Source: Undibacterium pigrum (GTDB lineage Bacteria; Pseudomonadota; Gammaproteobacteria; Burkholderiales; Burkholderiaceae_D). Taken from it: a stretch of 64,000 nucleotides of DNA. Within the stretch, counting starts at the first letter, position 1; every line of letters starts with the position of its first letter. The stretch lies in NCBI RefSeq assembly GCF_003201815.1, contig NZ_QJKB01000006.1, positions 248,001 through 312,000 on the forward strand. Reading direction: 5' to 3'. Of this stretch, positions 56,380 through 64,000 are shown piece by piece. The position numbers and the translations under genes were made by a program. The notes under the pieces are model-generated. The model had not been told where the DNA came from. It saw only the letters and a list, made by a program, of their open reading frames with translations, and made no database searches.

Positions 56380-56554
56380 AAAGACCAAAAGGCTCACCAC
56401 AGAGGCACAGAGACACAGAGAAAAACAGGAGAAGATCAAAGTCTGTTTTGTAATTTCTCTGTGGTTCAAATTATGAATGAAGCATAAAGAGAAGAAGCAA
56501 GTTTTGGTCTTTCAGTTTTTCTCTTGCCTTTCTCTGTGTCTCCGTGTCTCTGTG
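56380..56554. repeat. Inverted CACAGAG-type repeat between two genes of one unit
   Basis: A 27-bp A/G/C-rich tract of CACAGAG units (56398-56424) is mirrored by an inverted, slightly diverged copy (56529-56554). AAGACCAAAA (56381-56390) is likewise mirrored at 56502-56511. A third, partial copy (TCTCTGTGG) lies near 56456. Such CACAGAG arrays occur in many environmental bacteria. It fills the space between the aldehyde dehydrogenase gene and the DUF779 gene. Confidence 0.75.
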
Positions 56555-56580
56555 TTGAGAGGTCTTGACCTTAATGATTA

Positions 56581-58101
56581 CTAAAAGAACCCCATCGCAT
56601 TTGGGTTATAACTCACCAGCAGGTTTTTAGTCTGTTGATAGTGATCCAGCATCATCTTGTGATTTTCACGTCCTATGCCGGATTGTTTGTAACCGCCAAA
56701 TGCCGCATGCGCTGGATACAGGTGGTAGCAATTGGTCCAGACGCGACCAGCTTCGATAGCACGGCCAACGCGGAAGGCGCGGGAGCCGTCGCGGGTCCAC
56801 AGGCCAGCGCCCAGACCGTACAGGGTATCGTTGGCTATAGCGATAGCATCTTCTTCATCCTTGAAGGTAGTCACTGACACCACTGGGCCAAAGATTTCTT
56901 CCTGGAAGATACGCATCTTGTTATGGCCCTGGAAGATGGTTGGTTTGACGTAGTAACCCTTGGCCAGGTCGCCTTCGAGTACATTCCTTTCACCACCAGC
57001 CAGGAGTTGCGCGCCTTCCTGTTTGCCTATGTCGAGGTAAGACAGGATTTTTTCCAGTTGTTCCTGCGAAGCCTGTGCACCTATCATGGTGGCGCTGTCC
57101 AGTGGATTGCCCTGTTTGATGGCGGCAACACGTTTAATGGCTCTGGCCATGAACTGGTCGTAGATGGATTCCTGTATCAGCACGCGTGAAGGGCAGGTGC
57201 AGACTTCACCCTGGTTCAGCGCAAACATGGCAAAGCCTTCCAGGCATTTGTCAAAGAAGGCATCATCTTTTTCCATGACATCGGCAAAGAAAATATTCGG
57301 TGATTTACCGCCGAGTTCCAGAGTCACGGGAATCAGGTTTTGCGATGCATATTGCATGATCAGACGGCCAGTGCCGGTTTCACCGGTAAAGGCAATCTTG
57401 GCGATGCGTTTGCTCGATGCCAGTGGCTTGCCAGCTTCCAGGCCAAAGCCATTGACGACATTGAAGACGCCAGGCGGTAACAGGTCCTTGATCAGATCAA
57501 CCAGTACCATGATGGAGGCGGGTGTCTGTTCTGCCGGTTTCATGACGATGCAATTGCCTGCCGCCAGGGCTGGTGCCATTTTCCATACTGCCATCAGGAT
57601 AGGGAAATTCCAGGGAATGATCTGACCGACGACGCCCAGTGGTTCATGAAAATGATAGGCATAAGTCTGGTCATCGATCTGTGAAACCGAACCTTCCTGC
57701 GCACGTATGCAACCGGCAAAATAACGGAAGTGATCTATCGCCAGCGGGATATCTGCCGCCATGGTTTCGCGTATGGGTTTGCCATTGTCTATGGTCTCTG
57801 CAGTCGCCAGCAGGCTCAGATTGGCTTCCATGCGGTCAGCGATCTTGTTGAGAATGTTTGCGCGCTCGGCTGGTGAAGTCTTGCCCCAGGCTACTTTGGC
57901 TGAATGCGCAGCATCGAGTGCCAGTTCCACATCTTCTGCGGTGGAACGCGCCACTTCGCAAAATGCCTGGCCGATGACAGGGCTGATATTCTCGAAATAC
58001 TCACCCTTGACCGGGGCCACAAATTTACCGCCTATGAAATTGTCGTAGCGCTTGGCGAAGGGATTGCTGATACCGAGTTTGCTGATGTCTGCCATGTTCA
58101 T
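56581..58101 (-). CDS. NAD-dependent aldehyde dehydrogenase (AcoD/ExaC-like)
   Basis: This is a 506-residue aldehyde dehydrogenase. It shows the NAD-binding [21 protein letters not shown], catalytic Glu in [12 protein letters not shown] and catalytic Cys in [11 protein letters not shown]. The C-terminus matches the acetaldehyde dehydrogenase II group used in ethanol and acetoin growth. It has GGAG 9 bp before the start. A perfect-looking sigma-54 promoter lies about 60 bp upstream, with an enhancer-like array beyond. It is in one orientation with DUF779. Confidence 0.93.
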   Translation of the reverse strand: MNMADISKLGISNPFAKRYDNFIGGKFVAPVKGEYFENISPVIGQAFCEVARSTAEDVELALDAAHSAKVAWGKTSPAERANILNKIADRMEANLSLLATAETIDNGKPIRETMAADIPLAIDHFRYFAGCIRAQEGSVSQIDDQTYAYHFHEPLGVVGQIIPWNFPILMAVWKMAPALAAGNCIVMKPAEQTPASIMVLVDLIKDLLPPGVFNVVNGFGLEAGKPLASSKRIAKIAFTGETGTGRLIMQYASQNLIPVTLELGGKSPNIFFADVMEKDDAFFDKCLEGFAMFALNQGEVCTCPSRVLIQESIYDQFMARAIKRVAAIKQGNPLDSATMIGAQASQEQLEKILSYLDIGKQEGAQLLAGGERNVLEGDLAKGYYVKPTIFQGHNKMRIFQEEIFGPVVSVTTFKDEEDAIAIANDTLYGLGAGLWTRDGSRAFRVGRAIEAGRVWTNCYHLYPAHAAFGGYKQSGIGRENHKMMLDHYQQTKNLLVSYNPNAMGFF

Positions 58102-58161
58102 GATGGTGGTCTCCGTTGTTTATTAGATGGTGCGCATAAGCTGCGACACGGGGATAACAAC

Positions 58162-58176
58162 GCAAACGGCGTGCCA
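58162..58176 (-). promoter_or_regulatory. Sigma-54 promoter of the aldehyde dehydrogenase gene
   Basis: On the minus strand the sequence reads TGGCACG-CCGT-TTGC, matching the -24/-12 consensus TGGCACG-N4-TTGC at every fixed position. It lies about 60 bp upstream of the start codon, facing the gene. Confidence 0.85.
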
Positions 58177-58284
58177 TGCCGGGAATATTTTCCTGGCGGA
58201 AAAATACAGCAGGTGCAGACTGGAGATGGAAAGGGTGCAGAGGGGAATTTACTGCTGATGCTGAAGAAGGATTTGCTGAGAAGA

Positions 58285-58359
58285 GATCAGTGGACAGTCC
58301 AAGTGTCACATTATTTCGCAACACTGATCAGACTGTCACAATTTGGGACAGTCTGATCA
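58285..58359 (-). promoter_or_regulatory. Candidate enhancer (UAS) for the sigma-54 activator
   Basis: TGATCAGACTGTC (58325-58337) and GACAGTCTGATCA (58347-58359) form a perfect 13-bp dyad around ACAATTTGG. Further half-sites of the ACTGTCNC type occur as GTGGACAGT (58290-58298) and AGTGTCACA (58302-58310). GATCAGTG (58285-58292) mirrors CACTGATC (58322-58329). The array lies 110-185 bp upstream of the -24 box, the usual enhancer range. It could also serve as a 3' hairpin for tex. Confidence 0.6.
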
Positions 58360-58383
58360 ACAAGCTTATTGCTTAATTACTGC

Positions 58384-60732
58384 TTACCCACGCAACTTCG
58401 CAAACGCCGCTGCCATTGCATTACCAGCAGGTGCTGGTGCCTGGGCTTGTGAGCGGTGTTGATTTAGGCGCTTGGCGTCGTTACGGTCGCCACGCTGTTC
58501 AGGCTTGCTGCCTGCTACAGGTGCTGCATCGCTCAGGCGCATGGTCAGGGCGATACGCTGGCGTTTGACATCGACTTCCAGCACTTTCACTTTAACGACC
58601 TGGCCAGCCTTGACGACTGTATGCGGGTCCTTGACGAAGGTATTCGACAAGGCAGAGATATGTACCAGACCATCCTGATGCACACCAATATCAACGAAAG
58701 CGCCAAAGGCGGCAACGTTGGTGACTACGCCTTCCAAAATCATGTCAGGGCGCAAGTCCTTGATTTCTTCCACGCCGTCCTTGAAGGTGGCGGTGGTGAA
58801 TTCTGGACGTGGGTCGCGACCTGGTTTTTCCAGCTCACCGATGATGTCGGTGATGGTCGGCACACCAAATTTTTCATCGGCGTATTTGGCTGGATTCAAA
58901 GACTTCAGCAAGCCAGAGTCGCCAATGACGCCCTTCACATCCTTCTTGATATCCGCCAGGATTTTTTCTACGAGTGGATAAGACTCAGGGTGGACTGCCG
59001 ATGCATCAAGCGGGTTGCTACCGTTCATGATGCGCAAGAAACCGGCTGCCTGCTCGAAAGTCTTGTCACCCAGGCGTGGTACTGCACGCAAGTCTGAACG
59101 CGAGTTGAACATGCCCTTGGCATCGCGGAAATTGACGATGCTTTGCGCCACGCTGGATGACAGGCCAGATACGCGCGCCAGCAAAGGTGCAGAAGCCGTA
59201 TTCACATCAACACCAACCGCATTCACGCAATCTTCAACCACGGCATCAAGTGAGCGCGCCAGTTGTGACTGGCTGACATCATGCTGGTACTGGCCAACGC
59301 CGATGGACTTGGGATCAATCTTTACCAGCTCAGCCAGTGGGTCTTGCAGGCGGCGTGCAATCGATACCGCACCGCGGATAGACACATCCAGATCAGGCAA
59401 TTCTTTGGAGGCAAATTCAGAGGCGGAATACACCGATGCGCCAGCTTCAGAGACGACGATTTTGGTCAGCTTGAGTTCAGGCTTGAGCTTGATCAAATCG
59501 CCTGCCAGCTTGTCGGTTTCACGCGAAGCCGTACCATTGCCGATAGAGATCAGCGAAACATTGTGTTTGGCCGCCAGTTGCGCCAATACATGCAGGGAAC
59601 CATCCCAGTCATTGCGCGGTTGATGCGGATAGATAGTCGCATGCTCAACCACTTTGCCTGTCGCATCCACGATCGCCACCTTGACGCCGGTACGCAGGCC
59701 AGGATCCAGACCCATGGTGGCGCGTGGGCCAGCAGGGGCGGCCAGCAGCAGGGCTTTGAGGTTGCGGGCGAATACGTTGATGGCTTCGATTTCTGCGGTT
59801 TCGCGCAGCTTGCCCATCAACTCAGTATCGAGATGCATGAAGACCTTGACGCGCCAGGCCCAGCGCACAGTATCGACCAGCCATTTGTCGGCAGGGCGGT
59901 CTTTCTGGCTGACGCCAAAGCGGGCAGCGATGCGGCTTTCGCAAGGGTTCAGCGGCGCATCCCATTTTGGTTTTTCTTCTTCGCTGTCGAGACGCAAAGT
60001 CACGGTCAGCATTTCTTCACGGCGGCCACGGAACAGTGCCAGTGCGCGGTGAGAAGGGATAGTGCCCAGGGTTTCTGAATAGTCGAAATAATCGGCGAAT
60101 TTTTCACCGGCTTCTTCTTTGCCGGCAACGACCTTGGATTCCACGATGCCGTGATCATTCAGGTATTCACGCAGGGCTTGCAGCAGGGTCGCGTCTTCGG
60201 CAAAGCGTTCCATCAGGATCTGGCGCGCGCCATCAAGAGCGGCTTTGGCATCTGGCACACCGGGGTTGTCGCCATTGTCGGTAGTGAAGGCTGGTTTCAG
60301 GTAATTCGCAGCTTCAGTATCCGGGTTCAGCATGGGGTCGGCCAGCAAGGCATCGGCCAGTGGCAGCAAGCCAGCTTCAACGGCGATCTGGGCCTTGGTG
60401 CGGCGCTTGGGTTTGTATGGCAGGTACAAATCTTCGAGACGGGTCTTGTCTTCGGCATGGGTGATGGCATCCAGCAGTACCGGTGTCATCTTGCCCTGTT
60501 CTTCTATCGAGGCGATGATGGCAGTGCGGCGGTCTTCCAGTTCGCGAAGGTAGCGCAGGCGCTCTTCCAGCAGGCGCAACTGGATATCATCCAGGCCACC
60601 GGTCACTTCTTTACGGTAACGGGCGATAAACGGGACGGTTGCACCTTCATCCAGCAAGGCAACAGCAGCGGCAACCTGAACCGGCTTGGCAGCCAGCTCT
60701 ACGGCAAGTCTTTGTTCAATCGAAGGCAACAT
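58384..60732 (-). CDS. tex: Tex, S1-domain transcription accessory protein
   Basis: This is a 782-residue nucleic-acid-binding protein. It has the N-terminal Tex domain ([21 protein letters not shown]), a YqgF-like RNase H fold ([22 protein letters not shown]), helix-hairpin-helix segments ([29 protein letters not shown]) and a C-terminal S1 domain ([26 protein letters not shown]). It influences transcription and RNA processing. Met at 60732 fits the family start better than 60762. Confidence 0.95.
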   Translation of the reverse strand: MLPSIEQRLAVELAAKPVQVAAAVALLDEGATVPFIARYRKEVTGGLDDIQLRLLEERLRYLRELEDRRTAIIASIEEQGKMTPVLLDAITHAEDKTRLEDLYLPYKPKRRTKAQIAVEAGLLPLADALLADPMLNPDTEAANYLKPAFTTDNGDNPGVPDAKAALDGARQILMERFAEDATLLQALREYLNDHGIVESKVVAGKEEAGEKFADYFDYSETLGTIPSHRALALFRGRREEMLTVTLRLDSEEEKPKWDAPLNPCESRIAARFGVSQKDRPADKWLVDTVRWAWRVKVFMHLDTELMGKLRETAEIEAINVFARNLKALLLAAPAGPRATMGLDPGLRTGVKVAIVDATGKVVEHATIYPHQPRNDWDGSLHVLAQLAAKHNVSLISIGNGTASRETDKLAGDLIKLKPELKLTKIVVSEAGASVYSASEFASKELPDLDVSIRGAVSIARRLQDPLAELVKIDPKSIGVGQYQHDVSQSQLARSLDAVVEDCVNAVGVDVNTASAPLLARVSGLSSSVAQSIVNFRDAKGMFNSRSDLRAVPRLGDKTFEQAAGFLRIMNGSNPLDASAVHPESYPLVEKILADIKKDVKGVIGDSGLLKSLNPAKYADEKFGVPTITDIIGELEKPGRDPRPEFTTATFKDGVEEIKDLRPDMILEGVVTNVAAFGAFVDIGVHQDGLVHISALSNTFVKDPHTVVKAGQVVKVKVLEVDVKRQRIALTMRLSDAAPVAGSKPEQRGDRNDAKRLNQHRSQAQAPAPAGNAMAAAFAKLRG

Positions 60733-60888
60733 AAATCCAGAATCCAGACATAAAAAAAGCAATCAAGGCGCAGATGATACGCAATTTGTGACTTTGCGCC
60801 AGTCTTGACAGGGGCGACAGACTAGGCTTAGTCGCGGGGAGTTGCGGGTATGTGATGAAAAAATGGCAAAACTGCTCCAGTGTTTGTT

Positions 60889-60922
60889 GCTGCATTTGCT
60901 TCTTTACAGGAGCAAATACAGC
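60889..60922. other. Hairpin downstream of the HAF-repeat gene
   Basis: GCTGCATTTGCT (60889-60900) pairs with AGCAAATACAGC (60911-60922) with one mismatch. A second copy of GCAGCAAATGCAG just after offers an alternative pairing. No clear T-run is present on the minus strand, so it is only a possible transcript end for the HAF gene or tex leader structure. Confidence 0.35.
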
Positions 60923-60972
60923 AGCAAATGCAGGGGCAGTTTTATTGTTTTATTGCACGGAGATTGCCAGCA

Positions 60973-62109
60973 TTAATAAATGCCTGTCCAGATATCTGCA
61001 TTGGACTCATGTGTAACGGAAATGGCAGGAGCGGCAAGGGCCACGACCTCTGCAGGAGCAAGGCCAGTCAAGCCTGTGATGCCATTCGCTGTAAGCACGA
61101 AGGCATGCGTCTCATAGGTTATATTATTGAAGGCTGAACCAACTATCCAGCCCTGCTCATTGATATCCGTGGCACTTGCGAGTCGCCAGCCCGCGTCGAG
61201 CTGAGAACGATCCAGATAGAGATTCAAATCTATTGGGGCACTGTCTGGCGTATTCCAGAGCAAGGCATGAAATTCGCCGTTGCTTGCGATTTCTGAACCA
61301 ACGATCTGGTTTTTGTTATTGATTGTAATTGCATAGCAATACGCTCCCGCATTGGCTTGCAGGGCAATCTCTTTTTGATTGATCCACAACATGGGGTGGG
61401 CATACATCTCGTCGTCGAATATGCTGCCAACAACAATACCGCTGTCATTGACACTGCTTGCGACACCATGATGCGTGGGTGACAGGTTGATAATTTTTCC
61501 TTCTGCCCACATGACAGGGTGCATATAGTCACCCAGTTCGGCACCGGAAGCCCAGCCCACTACGACTCCTGTATTATTGATGGCATTGGCTGTACTGTCC
61601 TTGCCGCCCAGAGTGCCCAGATCAATGGCACCTGCTTCATTCCACAAGGTGGCGTGATGTTCATCCCAGGAGTTACCTGAAAAACTGTCACCAACGATGA
61701 TGCCTTTATCATTAATGCTTTTGGCAACACTCTTGAACTGACCGTTGCTCAAAGATTCCAGGTAGTGGGCTTCGCCATTTTGCCAGGCCGTTGCAACTAA
61801 CTGGTAGCCAGCAACCCCTTCTTTGAGTGAAGTGCCGACGATGGTCGACAAGTTGTTGATACCGTAGGCGCGACTATCGACTTCTGCAAGCAAAGTGGTT
61901 TTGGGTACATAGTAGGCATTGCTCCAGATCGCTGCGTAGCTTGTTGGTGCACCGTATTTTTGCGAATTGCCGGATTCATTCTTGGTGTCGTTACCTACCA
62001 TTTCGCCAAAATTATTGATGGCATTGGCATAACTATAGCGACCGCCAAATGTGCTCAGATCTGCGTAGGTGTACAAGGTTTTTTGAAAACTGACTTCGTT
62101 CGAGGACAT
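60973..62109 (-). CDS. HAF-repeat protein
   Basis: This is a 378-residue protein built of about six tandem repeats, each with a core like AxAINNxGxVVGxS…AxLW followed by a DLGTLGG-like turn. Examples are SYANAINNFGEMVG, DSTANAINNTGVVVG and GVASSVNDSGIVVG. HAF repeats are thought to form beta-propeller-like or extended surfaces, often extracellular. No signal peptide or lipobox is seen at the N-terminus (SSNEVSFQKTLYTYADL). It would be cytoplasmic or exported by another route. Function is unknown. Confidence 0.8.
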   Translation of the reverse strand: MSSNEVSFQKTLYTYADLSTFGGRYSYANAINNFGEMVGNDTKNESGNSQKYGAPTSYAAIWSNAYYVPKTTLLAEVDSRAYGINNLSTIVGTSLKEGVAGYQLVATAWQNGEAHYLESLSNGQFKSVAKSINDKGIIVGDSFSGNSWDEHHATLWNEAGAIDLGTLGGKDSTANAINNTGVVVGWASGAELGDYMHPVMWAEGKIINLSPTHHGVASSVNDSGIVVGSIFDDEMYAHPMLWINQKEIALQANAGAYCYAITINNKNQIVGSEIASNGEFHALLWNTPDSAPIDLNLYLDRSQLDAGWRLASATDINEQGWIVGSAFNNITYETHAFVLTANGITGLTGLAPAEVVALAAPAISVTHESNADIWTGIY

Positions 62110-62551
62110 ACAACAAACTCCAAAGTATTGTTTTGATCAAAGTAATAAGTTTTGTCAGCGAGGCCCGTTAAAACATGCTCGAGTTATTGATGCCAGACAA
62201 GCAGTTTTCTAAAGTCTCATGGCCTAATTGCTTGATGAGGGCGGATACGCACCCACCTCCAATTAACTGGTGACTTTGATAATATTATCATTAAATCTGT
62301 TTTCACTCTTTCAACATTGTTTTTATGCATTTTTTTATGATTGCTGCTGCAAAGGCGATTTTGATGCCTGATCCCCAGCTTAATTGGCTCGCTTTCCTTA
62401 AAAAAAATTTATCACTGTAATAACAGTAAATTTTTTCCTCTTAAGTTCTTGATATGATGGGAAAAAATTGACGCAAGCTTTATGGTCAATTTCTTCATCA
62501 TGCCTTGTTAGGAATGATGGAATTCTTTTGAAATATGTAATCGAGAAAAAA
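62110..62551. other. AT-rich intergenic region with a palindrome and a hairpin
   Basis: This is a 442-bp divergent promoter region. TGATAATATTATCA (62277-62290) is a perfect 14-bp palindrome, a possible operator. At 62401-62436 an A-run and ACTGT face ACAGT and a T-run, a terminator-like hairpin that may act as an attenuator or as the end of an unseen transcript. In-frame upstream starts for the next gene (from 62468) are not supported. Confidence 0.4.
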
Positions 62552-63745
62552 ATGATAAATAATTCTGCCTATATCGCTCAGCGCGCTTTTGTTTTGCTCA
62601 TATCCGCAATAGGGTGTACTTCTGCGCTGGCAGTCGAAGACTGTGAAATCAACAAGCAGTCTGTCAACCCTGCCAATGGCAGCACGACGGCAGGCAAGAC
62701 TGGCATCATGAAATGCGTGGAAAGGGATACAGGCAAGCTGGTGCGTGAGCAGGAATTGCGGGCCGGTGTGTATATAGGCGTGGTGCGTTATTACAATGAC
62801 GGTGTATTGACGAAAGAGTACAGCGTCAATGAGCGAGGCAATACCCACGGAAAACTGCGCGAATTTGCACCGAACGGGCAAGTGCTGCGCGAAGAAAATA
62901 ATGAAAATGGCAGTACCCGTGGCTTGATACGCGAATGGTATCCAAATGGCGTACTCAAAAAAGTAGCTTTTATTGGCGAGAATCCCAAGGAAAAAGCGTC
63001 TGTTCGCTACACGCCGGACAAGCAGTTAAGTGAAGTCGAATGTGGCGACAAGGCCTTGCTGGCACCGCATGCGAATGATGCTGCTCTCTGCGGTTTCCAG
63101 GGCAAGCCATCGCAGGTGCAATTGTTTTCCGACAGTGGCCGTTTGCGCAGTCAGTTCACTTTTCTGGCGGGTGTCAGCCAGCAGTCTACCTACTTCCATG
63201 ACAATGGCAAACCTGACACAGTAGAAGTCAACAACGGCAAACAAAAGACGCGCAAGCAATATTCCGACAAGGGTGTGCTGCGCAAGGAATTGGCCTGGAA
63301 TGTGACAGAAAAACCAATTGCCATCGAGCGTGAAGTCGATTATCACGAGAGTGGCTCAAAAACCCGTGAGCAGCTTTTTGCTTTTGCCGACAAAGATGGT
63401 CGCCGTCAAAACCGACTGGTTTCGGATAACAGTTTTTATTTGAACGGGCAAGCCAAGCGCAGTGAGAAATTCTCCATAGAAGGCAAGGATGATATCAAGG
63501 AAGTACGCAATTACTTTGATAACGGAAAGATGTCCAGCCTTGAACGTTATGTCTACGAAGGCCGTTACCGTGAACGCCCTGTTGGCGTGCATCAGAGCTT
63601 TGCGCAAAATGGCACCTTGGTACGTGAATCGCATTATGATGAACGCGGCCGTATACAGCGCGAACGCAGCTGGGATGAGAGCGGCAAGCTGCTGGCGGAT
63701 GATCAGGTGTTTGAAGATGGTTCGCGCAAGGCATTTGCAAAATGA
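62552..63745 (+). CDS. Secreted YwqK/MORN-like repeat protein
   Basis: This is a 397-residue exported protein. The signal peptide is RAFVLLISAIGCTSALA after MINNSAYIAQ. The mature part consists of irregular repeats such as GKLREFAPNGQVLREENN, RGLIREWYPNGVLKKVAF and VRNYFDNGKMSSLERY. They follow the xxxYxxNGxLxxE pattern of YwqK-type and MORN repeats. Relatives are annotated as antitoxin-like by name only; a structural or surface role is as likely. The start 62552 is chosen because the signal peptide begins there. Confidence 0.78.
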   Translation: MINNSAYIAQRAFVLLISAIGCTSALAVEDCEINKQSVNPANGSTTAGKTGIMKCVERDTGKLVREQELRAGVYIGVVRYYNDGVLTKEYSVNERGNTHGKLREFAPNGQVLREENNENGSTRGLIREWYPNGVLKKVAFIGENPKEKASVRYTPDKQLSEVECGDKALLAPHANDAALCGFQGKPSQVQLFSDSGRLRSQFTFLAGVSQQSTYFHDNGKPDTVEVNNGKQKTRKQYSDKGVLRKELAWNVTEKPIAIEREVDYHESGSKTREQLFAFADKDGRRQNRLVSDNSFYLNGQAKRSEKFSIEGKDDIKEVRNYFDNGKMSSLERYVYEGRYRERPVGVHQSFAQNGTLVRESHYDERGRIQRERSWDESGKLLADDQVFEDGSRKAFAK

Positions 63746-63801
63746 AGCAGAACCTGCATCGTGACAAGCTTGCCGTGCGCTTATTGAGTGATCAATAAGT
63801 G

Positions 63802-64000
63802 ATGGACACGATGATGCTTGTCAGTGTCGCCAGTGTTTTATTGCTGCTGGCGACACTGTTTCAGTTATGTCTGGCGTGCGGTGCACCGTGGGGGAGTCTG
63901 ACCATGGGTGGCAGGTATCCGGGCACGCTACCCTCAGGTTTGCGTATTGCAGCACTGTTTCAGTTGGTGTTACTGGCTTTGGCAGGGCTGATCATTTTTA
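63802..64000 (+). CDS. Small hydrophobic membrane protein (partial)
   Basis: The reading frame runs off the right edge with 66 codons visible. A first membrane helix (MLVSVASVLLLLATLFQLCLACG) is followed by a loop APWGSLTMGGRYPGTLPSGLR and the start of a second helix (IAALFQLVLLALAGLIIF). The GAPWGxxTMGG motif is seen in small four-helix membrane proteins of unknown function. An overlapping GTG (63799) could also start it. It lies 56 bp after the repeat protein. Confidence 0.65.
   Translation, partial: MDTMMLVSVASVLLLLATLFQLCLACGAPWGSLTMGGRYPGTLPSGLRIAALFQLVLLALAGLIIF

Noticed and set aside
56284..56487. A small frame across the CACAGAG repeat
   Set aside because: Its second half is repeat DNA and the first half is antisense to the DUF779 gene.
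62468..63745. YwqK-like repeat protein as an antitoxin
   Set aside because: It carries a signal peptide and no adjacent toxin is present; the name of the family is not evidence of such a role here.

Overview
The window is chromosomal DNA from a Gram-negative betaproteobacterium, most likely a member of Burkholderiales and possibly of the Oxalobacteraceae. I base this on gene order: gltD end, mlaFEDACB, a YadGH-type ABC exporter, ibaG, murA, hisGD…CBHAFIE, hinT, tatABC, petABC, sspA, sspB. Genus is inference, because no rRNA or other diagnostic marker is present.

Layout. 1-6.4 kb: the last residues of glutamate synthase small subunit, the Mla outer-membrane lipid transport operon and an ABC-2 exporter pair. 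6.5-17.9 kb: ibaG, murA, the histidine operon, hinT and the Tat translocase; an orphan DNA methyltransferase gene sits between hisD and hisC. 17.9-25.9 kb: DUF2461, a membrane-anchored HtrA protease, a Nif3-like protein, a REP pair, mscL, the cytochrome bc1 operon (with an unusual PTWY Qo motif), sspA/sspB and tRNA-Thr(TGT). 26-31.4 kb: an orphan SMI1-like protein and two signalling pairs: a CHASE3-type kinase with an Rcp1-like receiver, and a REC-PAS-HisKA_3 kinase with a NarL-type regulator. 31.7-36.5 kb: a Csu-type (SCPU) chaperone-usher pilus locus.

36.8-44.8 kb holds the most unusual unit. Seven genes are packed head to tail, nearly all with 4-bp stop/start overlaps: a MoxR-like AAA+ ATPase, an unrecognised protein, a zincin (HEVGHH) plus VWA protein, an unrecognised helical protein, a PaaK-like adenylate-forming enzyme, the PnuC transporter and a bifunctional NadR. 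A large hairpin precedes the first gene and an intrinsic terminator follows the last. This ties a MoxR/VWA machine to an adenylating enzyme and NAD salvage. The function is unknown, and it is my main candidate for an undescribed system.

45-64 kb: a secreted dipeptidyl peptidase, GST and DoxX under a divergent LysR regulator, a phytase-like lipoprotein, an exported CYTH-like protein, ubiX and grxD flanked by two non-coding MITE-like elements, and an AcoR-type sigma-54 activator. Next come a DUF779 gene and an aldehyde dehydrogenase whose upstream region carries a consensus sigma-54 promoter and a palindromic enhancer-like array. Tex, a HAF-repeat protein, a secreted YwqK/MORN-like repeat protein and the start of a small membrane protein close the window.

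All functional calls rest on reading motifs and gene order by eye. No database search was run.
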